64,000 nt of DNA, taken from the NCBI RefSeq assembly GCF_040675875.1, contig NZ_JBEGII010000001.1, positions 1,426,001 through 1,490,000 of the forward strand, written 5' to 3'. Below the pieces are notes generated by a model. The model saw nothing but the letters and a program-made list of their open reading frames with translations. It had not been told where the DNA came from and did no database searches. How positions within the stretch are numbered: the first letter of the stretch is position 1; the number at the start of each line of letters is the position of its first letter. This document shows positions 34,149 through 43,254 of this stretch, one piece after another. The position numbers and the translations under genes were made by a program. The stretch is from Microbacterium sp. LWO12-1.2. GTDB lineage: Bacteria > Actinomycetota > Actinomycetes > Actinomycetales > Microbacteriaceae.

Positions 34149-34960
34149 GTCGACGGATGATGCGGTGGTGCGTGTACGTGCTCATCGCGATCGGTTTCGC
34201 CATCGCATGCGTGTTCCTGTCGAATTGGCAGTTCGACCGCAATGAGACACGCTCCGAGCAGATCGCGCTCGTGGAGCAGAACTACGACGCCGATCCCGTC
34301 CCCCTCGCCGATCTGATCGGCGCCGACGGACAGCTCTCCCCCGGTGACGAATGGCACCCGGTGATCCTGCGTGGCGAGTACCTCGCCGACCAGCAGCTCC
34401 TGGTGCGGAACCGACCGCACGGCGGCACGAGCGCGTTCGAGGTGCTGGTGCCCTTCCAGGATGCCGATGGACGCCTGTTCATCGTCGATCGCGGTTGGGT
34501 GCCACCCGGCGACGGCGACGCTCCCGACTCCGTGGCCAGCCCTCCCTCCGGTGAGGTCGAGGTCATCGTCCGGCTGCGCCCCGGCGAGCAGCTCCCCGCG
34601 TCCGGCCGCGGTGCTCCGGAAGGCCAGGTGCCGACGATCAACCTGCCGTCGATCGCGAAACTCGTCGATGGCGATGTGATCACCGGCGCGTACGGACAGC
34701 TGGTCAGCGAGGACCCCGCCGCGAAGAACGCGCTGGGCGGATTCTCCTCGCCCACCGACGACCCCGGCCCTCATCTGTCCTACGCGATCCAGTGGATCCT
34801 GTTCGCCATCATGGGCTTCGTCTTCATCGGCTACATCATCCGCACCGAGATCGTGAAGCATCGCGAAGAGGTCGAGGGCGTGCCGACACCGGTGAAGAAG
34901 TCCCGTCGCCGTGACAAGGACGCCGATGTCGAGGACGAGCTCCTCGATGCGAAAGCCTGA
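34145..34960 (+). CDS. SURF1 family protein, cytochrome oxidase assembly
   Basis: A 271-aa membrane protein with an N-terminal span (residues 7-25), a long extracytoplasmic domain, and a second span near 218-240 (SYAIQWILFAIMGFVFIGYI). It carries the SURF1 signatures GEYLADQQLLVRNRP and RGWVPPGDG, and YAIQW close to the second span. SURF1 proteins help insert heme A into cytochrome c oxidase, fitting ctaA and ctaB elsewhere in the window. The tail is strongly charged (KKSRRRDKDADVEDE). ATGA overlap with the gene before. Confidence 0.93.
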   Translation: MSRRMMRWCVYVLIAIGFAIACVFLSNWQFDRNETRSEQIALVEQNYDADPVPLADLIGADGQLSPGDEWHPVILRGEYLADQQLLVRNRPHGGTSAFEVLVPFQDADGRLFIVDRGWVPPGDGDAPDSVASPPSGEVEVIVRLRPGEQLPASGRGAPEGQVPTINLPSIAKLVDGDVITGAYGQLVSEDPAAKNALGGFSSPTDDPGPHLSYAIQWILFAIMGFVFIGYIIRTEIVKHREEVEGVPTPVKKSRRRDKDADVEDELLDAKA

Positions 34961-34985
34961 AACCGCCCCGCCGCAGGTTCGGTGA

Positions 34986-35570
34986 TCAGTCGCGGGCTAC
35001 CGTATGCGTCCATCCGTCGCCGTGAGGCGCATAGACCACTCGCGTGTGTCGGCGATCCCTCGACCCCTGCCAGAACTCGATACGGCTCGGCACGATCCGC
35101 CACAGCACCCAGTCGCCGTCGGTCACGTCCGCACGCGCCGCGGCCGAGCGTGCGGCGAGGTCGGCGGCGCTCTCCTCGGCCGTCGCCTCCACCACTCGCC
35201 CCCGCACGCGCACCGCGCGCACCTGCGGCTGCCACCAGAAGTTCAGGGCCGCCGCCGGTGCGTCGGCGAGCTGCTGTCCCTTGCGAGATGACCTCGTACT
35301 CGCGAATGCCCAGCCCCGCTCGTCGATCCGCTTCAGGATGAGCGTGCGCGCATCGGGAACGCCCGCGGCGTCCACGGTCGCCAGAGTGACGGTGTGCGGC
35401 TCTGCGACACCTCCGGCTGCCGCACTCCGCACCCAGGTCGTGAACAGGGCGGCGGGATCATCCGGCAGCGCGTCGAGGTCCCACTCCGGGGCGACACCCG
35501 TGAGAGCGTGTCTGCCGCGCAGCCACTCGTCGAGGGGGCGAGCGTCCAGATCCGGTTCGTCGTTCGTCAC
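34986..35570 (-). CDS. pdxH: Pyridoxamine 5'-phosphate oxidase
   Basis: A 194-aa FMN enzyme that oxidises pyridoxamine or pyridoxine phosphate to PLP. LATVDAAGVPDARTLILKRI and FASTRSSRKGQQL hold the FMN contacts, and FWQGSRDRRHTRVVY is the C-terminal dimerisation and substrate region. The sequence is somewhat shorter than E. coli PdxH. Start: GTG at 35570 with GAGAGG adjacent and CATAGT 7 nt upstream. It lies 31 nt behind the ABC-F gene on the same strand. Confidence 0.88.
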   Translation of the reverse strand: MTNDEPDLDARPLDEWLRGRHALTGVAPEWDLDALPDDPAALFTTWVRSAAAGGVAEPHTVTLATVDAAGVPDARTLILKRIDERGWAFASTRSSRKGQQLADAPAAALNFWWQPQVRAVRVRGRVVEATAEESAADLAARSAAARADVTDGDWVLWRIVPSRIEFWQGSRDRRHTRVVYAPHGDGWTHTVARD

Positions 35571-35601
35571 CCTCTCGACTATGCCACGAGAGGGCGAGCG
35601 G

Positions 35602-37200
35602 TCAGGCGAGCTCGATGAGGTCCTGGTACTCCTGGCTCCAGATGTCTTCGACACCGTCGGGCAGGATCAGCACCCGCTCCGGGTTGAGCGACTGCACCGC
35701 ACCGGGGTCGTGAGAGACCAGCACGACGGCACCCTCGTAGTGCGCCAGGGCACCGAGGATCTCTTCGCGGGACGCGGGGTCCAGGTTGTTCGTGGGCTCA
35801 TCGAGGAGCAGGAGGTTCGCGGACGAGACGACCAGCGTGGCGAGCGACAGGCGCGTCTTCTCCCCGCCGGAGAGCACCCCAGCGGGCTTGAGCACGTCAT
35901 CGCCGGTGAACAGGAACGAACCGAGCACCTTGCGGGCTTCGGTCTCGGTGATGTGCGGGGCTGCGGAGACCATGTTCTCCAGCACCGAGCGGTTCACGTC
36001 GAGATTCTCGTGCTCCTGGGCGTAGTACCCGACCTTGAGGCCGTGCCCTGGTTCGAGCTGCCCCGTGTCCGGCTGATCGACGCCGGCGAGCATGCGCAGC
36101 AGCGTCGTCTTTCCGGCACCGTTGAGTCCGAGCACCACGACCTTGGAACCGCGGTCGATCGCGAGGTCCACGTCGGTGAAGATCTCCAGAGAGCCGTAGG
36201 ACTTCGACAGACCGGACGCCATCATCGGCGTCTTGCCGCACGGAGCGGGCTTCGGGAACCGCAGCTTCGCGACGCGGTCTTCCTGACGCACGTCATCGAG
36301 GCCGGCGAGCATCTTCTCCGCACGGGCGACCATCTGGTGGGCAGCGGCCGCCTTCGAGGCCTTCGCACCGAAGCGTGCGGCCTGCAGCTGCAGAGTCGTC
36401 GCCTTCTTCTCGACGTTGGCGCGCTCCTTCTTGCGACGCTCCTCGTCGGCCACCCGCTGACGCAGGTAGTTCTTCCAGTTCATGTTGTAGGTGTCGATGA
36501 TCTGGCGGTTGGCGTCGAGGTAGAACACCCGGTTCACGGTCTCGCCGACGAGCTCGACATCGTGGCTGATCACGATCAGCCCACCCTTGTAACCCTTCAG
36601 GAACTCACGCAGCCACACCACGCTGTCCGCGTCGAGGTGGTTGGTCGGCTCATCGAGGATCATCGTCTGCGCATCCGAGAACAGGATGCGTGCGAGCTCG
36701 ATCCGGCGACGCTGTCCACCAGAGAGGGTGGAGAGCGGCTGGTCGAGGATGCGGTCGGGCAGCGAGAGGTTGTGCGCGATCGAGGCCGCCTGCGCCTCCG
36801 CGGCGTAGCCGCCCTGCGCCTCGAACTGCTCGGTCAGCTGCGCATAGCGCTTCATCGCCTTCGCGGCGACAGCGGGGTCATCCGATCCCATGTCGAGCGA
36901 GGCCTCGGTCATGCCGAGGTTCAGCTGCCCCAGGCCACGGGCGTCGAGGATGCGGGTGCGGGCGAGGTCTTCCGGGTTGCCTGAGCGCGGGTCCTGCGGC
37001 AGGTAACCCAGCTCGCCGGAGCGGGTGACCGTGCCATCGGCCGGGAGCAGATCACCGGCCAGTACCTTGGTGAGAGTCGTCTTCCCGGCGCCGTTGCGAC
37101 CGACGAGCCCGATCTTGTCGCCATCGGCGACGCGGAACGAGACGTTCTCCATGAGCAGGCGTGCGCCCACGCGGATCTCGAGGTCGTGCACGGCGAGCAC
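35602..37200 (-). CDS. ABC-F family ATPase
   Basis: A 532-aa soluble protein with two ABC domains. First: [30 protein letters not shown]. Second: [34 protein letters not shown] charged linker (DEERRKKERANVEKKATTLQ) lies between, as in ribosome-acting ABC-F proteins. No membrane part exists. It may protect or tune the ribosome; resistance cannot be claimed from sequence. Start: GTG at 37200 gives the usual MLAVHDLEIRVGA-type N-terminus; the frame open to 37290 covers the -10 TATACT at 37257-37252. Confidence 0.92.
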   Translation of the reverse strand: MLAVHDLEIRVGARLLMENVSFRVADGDKIGLVGRNGAGKTTLTKVLAGDLLPADGTVTRSGELGYLPQDPRSGNPEDLARTRILDARGLGQLNLGMTEASLDMGSDDPAVAAKAMKRYAQLTEQFEAQGGYAAEAQAASIAHNLSLPDRILDQPLSTLSGGQRRRIELARILFSDAQTMILDEPTNHLDADSVVWLREFLKGYKGGLIVISHDVELVGETVNRVFYLDANRQIIDTYNMNWKNYLRQRVADEERRKKERANVEKKATTLQLQAARFGAKASKAAAAHQMVARAEKMLAGLDDVRQEDRVAKLRFPKPAPCGKTPMMASGLSKSYGSLEIFTDVDLAIDRGSKVVVLGLNGAGKTTLLRMLAGVDQPDTGQLEPGHGLKVGYYAQEHENLDVNRSVLENMVSAAPHITETEARKVLGSFLFTGDDVLKPAGVLSGGEKTRLSLATLVVSSANLLLLDEPTNNLDPASREEILGALAHYEGAVVLVSHDPGAVQSLNPERVLILPDGVEDIWSQEYQDLIELA

Positions 37201-37372
37201 AGCGGATGTCCGTTCTTTCGGGTGGAAGTCGGCCGAGGGGCCAGCCTCCCAGTATAAGCGGGTCGGGCCGGGCGCGGACCGACCGTGCACTCAGGAAGAT
37301 CAACCCCGAGAGTGAGGAGGACGATACCGGAGAGGGATGCTCCCTCCGGTGCCCTCTCCGTAACGTTCAGGG

Positions 37373-37990
37373 GTGGATGTCATCAATGAGCTCATCATGC
37401 AGGCCGTCGCCTCCCCCTGGCTGTACCTGGTCCTGTTCGGGGTGACGATCCTCGATGGCTTCTTTCCCCCGGTCCCGAGTGAGACCGTTCTGGTCGCGGC
37501 CGCTGCCGTCGCGGCTTCCACCGGGGGCGCTGACCTGCTCCTGCTCGGCATGGTCGCCGCGCTCGGAGCCGCGATCGGCGACAACATCGCCTTCCTGATC
37601 GGACGCAGAACGGGCACCACACGGTTCGCGTGGATGCGCAGGCCGCGCGTCCAGACCGTCTTCGCCTCCGCGCAACGCGCTCTCGAGAACCGCAGCGCGG
37701 TGCTGATCCTGGGCGCCAGGTACATCCCGGTCGGACGCGTGGCTGTGAACATGTCAGCCGGTGCCCTCGGGTTCGCCTGGCGTCGCTTCCTGCCGCTCAG
37801 TCTGATCGGCGGCCTCAGCTGGAGCATCTTCAGCCTGGCGATCGGGCTGCTCGCCGGATCGTGGATCAAGGGACAACCGTTGCTGAGCGCAGCGCTCGGT
37901 ATCGCGATCGCCCTGCTCGTCGGACTGGTGATCGACCGGATCGCGGCCGCTCGGCGCCGCCGCGTCACCGCTCCTCAACTGGCAGGATGA
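37373..37990 (+). CDS. DedA family membrane protein
   Basis: A 205-aa integral membrane protein. The DedA features are present: FPPVPSETVLVAAAAVAA, then GAAIGDNIAFLIGRRTG, and the Gly/Arg segment LGARYIPVGRVAVNMSAGA. DedA proteins are linked to membrane potential homeostasis and lipid carrier flipping. Start: GTG at 37373; TAACGT ends 6 nt upstream and there is no Shine-Dalgarno. The stop overlaps the histidine kinase start by ATGA, tying it to the two-component system that follows. Confidence 0.92.
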   Translation: MDVINELIMQAVASPWLYLVLFGVTILDGFFPPVPSETVLVAAAAVAASTGGADLLLLGMVAALGAAIGDNIAFLIGRRTGTTRFAWMRRPRVQTVFASAQRALENRSAVLILGARYIPVGRVAVNMSAGALGFAWRRFLPLSLIGGLSWSIFSLAIGLLAGSWIKGQPLLSAALGIAIALLVGLVIDRIAAARRRRVTAPQLAG

Positions 37991-39279
37991 CAGACATGGC
38001 CCGTCGCCGACCGCGCGCAGCGCGCACCCCGTGGATCACGCGACGCACCGCTGCCCTCCTGGCACTGTGTGCGGCGACGATCGCGCTGTTCGCGACCCTC
38101 GTTCCTCTGCAGACGACGCTCTCGGGCACTCCGCTGGCGCTCTCCTTCATCCTGGGAGCCGCCGTCTGCGCCGCACCGCTGGTCTCGCTGACGCGGCCGC
38201 GGACGGCGCTCGTGATGTTCAGCGCCGCCGCCTTCCTCCTGCCCTTGACCGTCGATTCCGCTCGCGCGATCTCCACGCCCTGGCCGTGGTCGGTGTCCGC
38301 TCTGCTGACGTTCGTCCTGTTCGTCGGGGTCATGACGTTCATCCACGGTGCGCGGCTGGGGGCCTACACGCTCATCATCGGCGTGCTCTCCTCACTCATC
38401 GCCCCCTTGCTGCGCCCTGACATGGTGGCGACACCCGGCTCGTCCGCCAGCGCCACCGCAGTGCTGATCGTGACGTCGTCCGTCGCCGTGGCGATGTACC
38501 TCATCGCCACATTGGCCGCTGGCCGTCTCCGCCTCGGCGCGGAGCTGACGCGCGAGCGCGAGCACAGCGCTCTCGAGGAGTCCCGCCGCGCCCTCGTCGA
38601 GGAGCGCACGCGCATCGCGCGCGAACTGCACAACGTGGTCGCGCACAGCATGTCGGTGATCCAGGTGCAGGCATCGACAGCGCGCTATCGGCTCCCCGAG
38701 ATCGGTGATGTGGCCGCATCCGAGTTCGACGACATCGCTGCCACGGCGCGCACGTCGCTTGCCGAGATGCGTCGGATGCTCGGTGTGCTGCGCACCGAGG
38801 ACCAGACCGCAGAGCTCGCGCCGCAGCACGGGATCGACGACATCCCGACTCTCGTCGACAGCATCCGACGGGCAGGCGTCGATGTCGGGCTCGCGATCGA
38901 AGGCGGGCAGGCAGCCGCCTCTGCCGGTGCCGCCGTCCAGATCGCCGCCTACCGGATCGTGCAGGAGGCACTGAGCAATGCGGTCCGCCACTCCCCCGGC
39001 GCGCGCGTCACGGTGCGCGTGCATGCCGATCCGGGCGCGGTACGCATCCGCGTGCACAATGTCGCGGCGCCTGAGACGCCGAACGACCCGAGCGGCGGCT
39101 ACGGTCTGCGCGGGATGCGCGAGCGCGCCGAGCTCCTCGGCGGCAGCCTTCGCGCGGGGCCCGACGATGACGGATCCTGGACCGTCGACGCCGTCCTTCC
39201 TCTGACATCGGATCCCTCGGGGTCCGTCCCCGAACATCCGAGCGCCGTGCTGCGCGCCACCGACAGGGAGACCACGTGA
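37987..39279 (+). CDS. Sensor histidine kinase, HisKA_3 (DesK/NarL class)
   Basis: A 430-aa membrane kinase with about six hydrophobic segments (residues 18-180) and no large sensor domain. A coiled linker (REREHSALEESRRALVEE) leads to ARELHNVVAHS with phospho-acceptor His215; the ATPase domain has QEALSNAVRHS and GGYGLRGM. It is a distant relative of the kinase at 8467, but the DedA gene upstream, coupled by ATGA, suggests a membrane-state signal. The stop overlaps the regulator start (GTGA). Confidence 0.9.
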   Translation: MTDMARRRPRAARTPWITRRTAALLALCAATIALFATLVPLQTTLSGTPLALSFILGAAVCAAPLVSLTRPRTALVMFSAAAFLLPLTVDSARAISTPWPWSVSALLTFVLFVGVMTFIHGARLGAYTLIIGVLSSLIAPLLRPDMVATPGSSASATAVLIVTSSVAVAMYLIATLAAGRLRLGAELTREREHSALEESRRALVEERTRIARELHNVVAHSMSVIQVQASTARYRLPEIGDVAASEFDDIAATARTSLAEMRRMLGVLRTEDQTAELAPQHGIDDIPTLVDSIRRAGVDVGLAIEGGQAAASAGAAVQIAAYRIVQEALSNAVRHSPGARVTVRVHADPGAVRIRVHNVAAPETPNDPSGGYGLRGMRERAELLGGSLRAGPDDDGSWTVDAVLPLTSDPSGSVPEHPSAVLRATDRETT

Positions 39280-39947
39280 CGATCAGCGTCCTCATCGCCG
39301 ATGACCAGGCCATGGTGCGCGCGGGTTTCGCGGCGCTCCTCGACGCCCACGAGGGGATCCACGTCGTCGGCCAGGCCGCGACCGGCGCGGAGGCGGTGAC
39401 GGTCTCGGCGCGCGTCGACCCCGACGTGATCCTGATGGATGTGCGGATGCCGGAACTCGACGGGATCGAGGCGACCCGCCGCATCCTCGGCCCCTCATAC
39501 CCGGCAGCGCACGTGCCGCGGATCCTGATGCTCACGACCTTCGACATCGACGACTACGTCTACGACGCCCTCGCCGCCGGTGCGAGCGGCTTCCTGCTCA
39601 AGGACGCGCTGCCGGAGGAGCTCGTGCACGCGGTGCGCGTCGTCGCTGCAGGGGATGCGCTCCTGGCCCCGAGCGTCACCCGGCGGATGATCGAGCAGTT
39701 CGCGGGCCGGCGCCCCCAGGGAAGCCGATCGACCACGGCACTGGCCGACTTGACCGATCGCGAACGCGAGGTACTGGTGCTGATCGGGCGCGGCCGATCC
39801 AACACCGAGATCGCCGCCGATCTGTTCATCGCAGAGCAGACCGTGAAGACGCATGTCGGCAAGGTGCTCGCCAAGCTGCAGCTCCGCGATCGCGTGCACG
39901 CGGTCATCCTCGCCTACGACACGGGGCTGGTCGAACCGTCATCCTGA
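39276..39947 (+). CDS. NarL/LuxR-family response regulator
   Basis: A 223-aa regulator: acidic pair in IADDQ, phospho-acceptor Asp55 in LMDVRMPE, Thr in LTTFD, Lys in FLLKDALP, and a LuxR helix-turn-helix LTDREREVLVLIGRGRSNTEI through VKTHVGKVLAKL. It pairs with the kinase just upstream. A 34-nt palindrome starts 18 bp after its stop and could be its binding site in front of the acyltransferase gene (inference). Confidence 0.92.
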   Translation: MTISVLIADDQAMVRAGFAALLDAHEGIHVVGQAATGAEAVTVSARVDPDVILMDVRMPELDGIEATRRILGPSYPAAHVPRILMLTTFDIDDYVYDALAAGASGFLLKDALPEELVHAVRVVAAGDALLAPSVTRRMIEQFAGRRPQGSRSTTALADLTDREREVLVLIGRGRSNTEIAADLFIAEQTVKTHVGKVLAKLQLRDRVHAVILAYDTGLVEPSS

Positions 39948-39964
39948 CTCCCTCCGCGGTAGGG

Positions 39965-39998
39965 GGTCGAGACAGCACCCGAGGGTGATGTCTCGACC
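39965..39998. promoter_or_regulatory. 34-nt palindrome over the -35 region of the acyltransferase gene
   Basis: GGTCGAGACA and TGTCTCGACC are exact 10-bp arms; inside, CACCC and GGGTG pair around GA. The -10 CATAGT lies at 40010-40015, so the element covers the -35. No T-run follows, so an operator is likelier than a terminator. Confidence 0.55.
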
Positions 39999-40045
39999 GT
40001 TACCGGCTCCATAGTCTCCGGGGACACCGTTCCCCAGGAGGACTC

Positions 40046-41347
40046 ATGACCATCGCCCCGGCGCCGCTCACCGCCGCTCCGTCACAGCCGCCGCGGGGAC
40101 TCCGCGACACCGGCATCGACTTCGTCCGCGCGCTCTGCGTGATCGGCGTCGTGCTCCTGCACGCGATCATGGTCGGTGTCACCGTGACCGACGCAGGCCC
40201 GATCTTCGCCAACGCGAGCGAGGGGTCCGGCTGGATCACGCCGCTCAGCTGGGCGCTGCAGGTCATGCCCCTGTTCTTCGTGATCGGAGGGTTCTCCGGC
40301 CTCATCGCCTACCGCCGCGTGCGCACACGCGGCGGTAGCGCGCGTTCGTTCGTCGCCGCGCGTCTGCATCGACTGCTCAGACCTGCCGTGGTCACGATCG
40401 GCGTGGTGGCACTCGCACTCGCGGTGCTCACCGTGCTGGGCGTCCCCGCCGATCTGCTCGCGGTCGCGGGTTTCCGGTACGGGCAGCCGCTCTGGTTCCT
40501 CGCCGTCTTCCTGATGTGCCAGGCCCTGCTCCCCGCCCTCACCGCCGCGCATGAGCGTGCACCTTTCCTCACGATCGGCCTGCTCGTCTCGGCCGCGATC
40601 GCCGTCGATGGTCTTCGCGCGATCGTCGGCGTCGATGCCCTGGGCTTCCTGAATCTCGCTTTCGTCTGGATGGCGCTCCAGCAGCTCGGCTTCTTCCTCG
40701 CCGACGGCCGGATCGATGCACTGTCGCGGCGCACACGCGCGGCCGCGGGACTCCTCGCGTTGGGGGTCCTCATCCTCACGTTCGTCACGGGCATGTACTC
40801 CCCTGACCTCATCGCGAACATCAACCCGCCGACGGCAGCCCTGCTCCTGGTCGGCGTCGTGCACACCAGTGCGCTGTCGCTCTCGCGTGAGCGTCTGGAG
40901 CGGATCAGCCGGCTCCCCGCCGCGGCGGCGTTCACCGCGTTCGTGACCCCGCGGACGATGAGCATCTACCTGTGGCACATGCCCGTGCTGCTCGTGATGG
41001 CCGGCCTCACCGCCGTGTTCGCATTGCAGGGCGGCTTCGCCCTCCCCGCGCTCGGCAGTCTGGACTGGTGGGCCGCACGACCGCTCTGGCTGGCTCTCGC
41101 GCTGACACTGACCGCCCTCGTCGCCGTGGTCACCACACGATTCGAGAGCCTTCCCGCGCCCGCCTGCTCCACGTCCTCACCCCGTGTGGCGGGAGCGGTG
41201 TTCCTGGGACTGCTGGGGGTCCTGATCCTGCTCGTCCTCGGCACCTCTCTCGCGACGGCGGCGATCGCGCTCGCCCTGATGCTGATGGCGCTGCGGCTGG
41301 CACGACCGCGCTCCTCGTCCGCGACGCCTCAGCGGGTCGTCACCTGA
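40046..41347 (+). CDS. Acyltransferase 3 family membrane protein
   Basis: A 433-aa protein with 10-12 hydrophobic segments. The first segment GIDFVRALCVIGVVLLHAIM carries the conserved Arg and His of the acyltransferase 3 family, and FFVIGGFSGLIAYRR follows. Such enzymes O-acylate sugars or lipids of the envelope. CAGGAGG precedes the ATG. Its promoter has a large palindrome. The acceptor is unknown. Confidence 0.88.
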   Translation: MTIAPAPLTAAPSQPPRGLRDTGIDFVRALCVIGVVLLHAIMVGVTVTDAGPIFANASEGSGWITPLSWALQVMPLFFVIGGFSGLIAYRRVRTRGGSARSFVAARLHRLLRPAVVTIGVVALALAVLTVLGVPADLLAVAGFRYGQPLWFLAVFLMCQALLPALTAAHERAPFLTIGLLVSAAIAVDGLRAIVGVDALGFLNLAFVWMALQQLGFFLADGRIDALSRRTRAAAGLLALGVLILTFVTGMYSPDLIANINPPTAALLLVGVVHTSALSLSRERLERISRLPAAAAFTAFVTPRTMSIYLWHMPVLLVMAGLTAVFALQGGFALPALGSLDWWAARPLWLALALTLTALVAVVTTRFESLPAPACSTSSPRVAGAVFLGLLGVLILLVLGTSLATAAIALALMLMALRLARPRSSSATPQRVVT

Positions 41348-41367
41348 TCGCTGCGCGGATGAACGCG

Positions 41368-41961
41368 TCAGCTGAGTCCGCGGGCGACCAGCGCATCGCT
41401 CACGTCGTCGGCGTGACGGAGTGCGCGAACGAGCAGCGGAACAGCCGCGCGAACCCCCAGGCGCACGCCGCGGGCGCGCTGCGCGTCACGCACTTGATCG
41501 GCGAACCCCGCGACCACCGGGATCATCGTGATGGTCAGCGAGAGGGTCATGGCCACGGTGTCCGGGTCGACTCCGAGCCGTCGCAAGGGGCGGAGCACCC
41601 GGTGCAGGGTTTCGAGAAGGGCTGCCATCCGCGTGGTCAGTGTCAGGAGGCTCGCGAGGAGCAGTAGAGCGATCACGCGCCCCGTGCTGATCCACGCCAC
41701 GAGCGGCGAGATGAACACCGCGAGAGCAGCTCCGAGCACCACGACCAGCCAGCGGATGCGCCAGAGCTCGGTACCGATCACCCGCACGGTGAAGCCGGCC
41801 ACCAGGTAGAGCGCACAGACGAGGAGCAGGACGGCCCCGATGCTCGCTGCGGTGTGCGGGACGATCGAGAGCAGCAGCGCTGTGACCGCCAACACCATCA
41901 GCTTGAGACCGGTGGGCGCGCAATGCACGACGCTGCGTCCAGGGCGATACAGCTGGATCAT
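41368..41961 (-). CDS. ecfT: ECF transporter T component (biotin)
   Basis: A 197-aa membrane protein with about five hydrophobic segments and the two coupling helices that carry the Ala-Arg-Gly motif (163-165 in AQRARG and 193-195 in ALVARG) contacting the ATPases. It is the last gene of bioY-ecfA-ecfT and overlaps ecfA by ATGA. It is the BioN-type partner for BioY. Confidence 0.9.
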   Translation of the reverse strand: MIQLYRPGRSVVHCAPTGLKLMVLAVTALLLSIVPHTAASIGAVLLLVCALYLVAGFTVRVIGTELWRIRWLVVVLGAALAVFISPLVAWISTGRVIALLLLASLLTLTTRMAALLETLHRVLRPLRRLGVDPDTVAMTLSLTITMIPVVAGFADQVRDAQRARGVRLGVRAAVPLLVRALRHADDVSDALVARGLS

Positions 41962-42653
41962 GCGCAGTCGCGGCGATAGGCGTCGATCACCTCGGAGGGC
42001 GCCCCCTGACGCACCAGCCGCCCTGCCTCGAACAGCAGCGCGACATCGCAGCGGGCGGCGAGCTCGAGGTCGTGCGTCACGAGCACGACCTGCGCCGGCT
42101 GAGCCAGGAGCAGATCCCCCACCCGCCGCGCGTTGGCGAGGTCGAGCAGCGTCGTGGGTTCGTCGGCCACCACGACGTCAGGTTCGGTGATCAGCACGGA
42201 TGCCAGTGCGAGCATCTGCTTCTGCCCACCGGAGAGGCTCGATGCCGGAGCATCCGCGTGCGCGCCCAGCCCGTGCTCTGCCAAGGCCGCTGCGACCTTC
42301 GAGGCCGCCTCGTCCTTCGGCCGCCCGCGCAGAGACAGAGCGAGGTCCTCGGCGGGAGTGGGCATCAGGATCTGCGCCTCGGGATTGGTGAAGACGAACC
42401 CCACCCGCCGACGCACTTCGGAGCGGTCGCGCACGCTGTCGAGTCCATGCACGCGCACCTGACCGGTGGTCGGCGCCGTGAGCCCGTTGAGGAGGCGGGC
42501 GAATGTCGATTTCCCCGAACCGTTCGCCCCGATCACCGCGATACGGCGCGCGGCGAGATCGACGGACACGTCGGTGAGGATCGCGCGTCCGTCGATCTCG
42601 ACACTCACCCGTTCGACCGACACCGACGTCTCCCGTTCGATCTCAGCCGGCAT
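41958..42653 (-). CDS. ecfA: ECF transporter ATPase (biotin)
   Basis: A 231-aa ATPase, BioM-type: Walker A GANGSGKST at 42-50, Q-loop FTNPEAQIL typical for ECF ATPases, signature SLSGGQKQMLALA, Walker B VVVADEPTTLLD. A single ATPase gene is present, as in BioMNY systems. Start: ATG at 42653 overlaps the end of bioY by 11 bp. ATP hydrolysis here powers biotin uptake with EcfT and BioY. Confidence 0.9.
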   Translation of the reverse strand: MPAEIERETSVSVERVSVEIDGRAILTDVSVDLAARRIAVIGANGSGKSTFARLLNGLTAPTTGQVRVHGLDSVRDRSEVRRRVGFVFTNPEAQILMPTPAEDLALSLRGRPKDEAASKVAAALAEHGLGAHADAPASSLSGGQKQMLALASVLITEPDVVVADEPTTLLDLANARRVGDLLLAQPAQVVLVTHDLELAARCDVALLFEAGRLVRQGAPSEVIDAYRRDCA

Positions 42654-43230
42654 GGGCTGACGGCTGCGCGGCGAACGACCGCACCCCGAACGCCGGCGGG
42701 TAGGCACGACGCAGAGCGAGGGTGAGTGCCGTCGCGGCAGCCGCCTTGAGCAGATCACCGGGGAGGAACGCCAGGCTGGACAGCGCGGTCGGACCGAGAT
42801 CCACCCCGAGCACGAGCGCCTGCACGGGGATGCCGAAGAGATAGACCACGACGATGCCGCCGATCACCGTGCCGAGCGCCGTGCGCCACCAGGTGATCCG
42901 CCCTCCGTGCACGATCAGACCGATCACGAGCGCTCCGGCGACCCACCCGAGCATGTAGCCGGCGGTGGGTCCGACGAAGACGCCGAGTCCACCCCGTCCG
43001 CCTGCCAGCACCGGAAGCCCGACGGCTGCCAGCACGAGCACGACGAGCACGGCCAGAGGCCCTCGCTTGGGCCCGAGCACGGCTCCGGCGAGCATCACGC
43101 CGAGAGTCTGCGCCGTGATCGGCACTCCGCCGGGGAGCGGCACGGTCACCATCCCGAATACGACGATGAGCGCCGCGAAGATGGCGATACGTCCCAGATC
43201 ACGACCGATGTCGGTGCGGTTCTCTGCCAT
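42643..43230 (-). CDS. bioY: Biotin transporter substrate-binding component BioY
   Basis: A 195-aa membrane protein with six segments that captures biotin. The sequence GMVTVPLPGGVPITAQTLGVMLAGAVLGPKRG is the BioY signature, and FVGPTAGYMLGWVAGALVIG follows. GAGAGGAAG stands before the ATG at 43230. Expression is likely repressed by the divergent TetR protein through the operators at 43255-43282. The frame open to 43353 crosses those operators and is rejected. Confidence 0.94.
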   Translation of the reverse strand: MAENRTDIGRDLGRIAIFAALIVVFGMVTVPLPGGVPITAQTLGVMLAGAVLGPKRGPLAVLVVLVLAAVGLPVLAGGRGGLGVFVGPTAGYMLGWVAGALVIGLIVHGGRITWWRTALGTVIGGIVVVYLFGIPVQALVLGVDLGPTALSSLAFLPGDLLKAAAATALTLALRRAYPPAFGVRSFAAQPSAHAG

Positions 43231-43254
43231 GGTTCTTCCTCTCGTCAAGCTTCC

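Noticed and set aside
35044-36984. 646-codon plus-strand open frame.
   Set aside because: Antisense to the ABC-F gene, whose motifs are complete; an effect of high GC at third positions.
40020-40035. GGGGA/TCCCC dyad as a terminator.
   Set aside because: It lies between the -10 and the start codon of the acyltransferase gene with a 6-nt loop and no T-run; kept only as part of the promoter note.
43231-43254. Riboswitch in front of bioY.
   Set aside because: The leader is about 45 nt and has no room for one; the TetR operators explain control.
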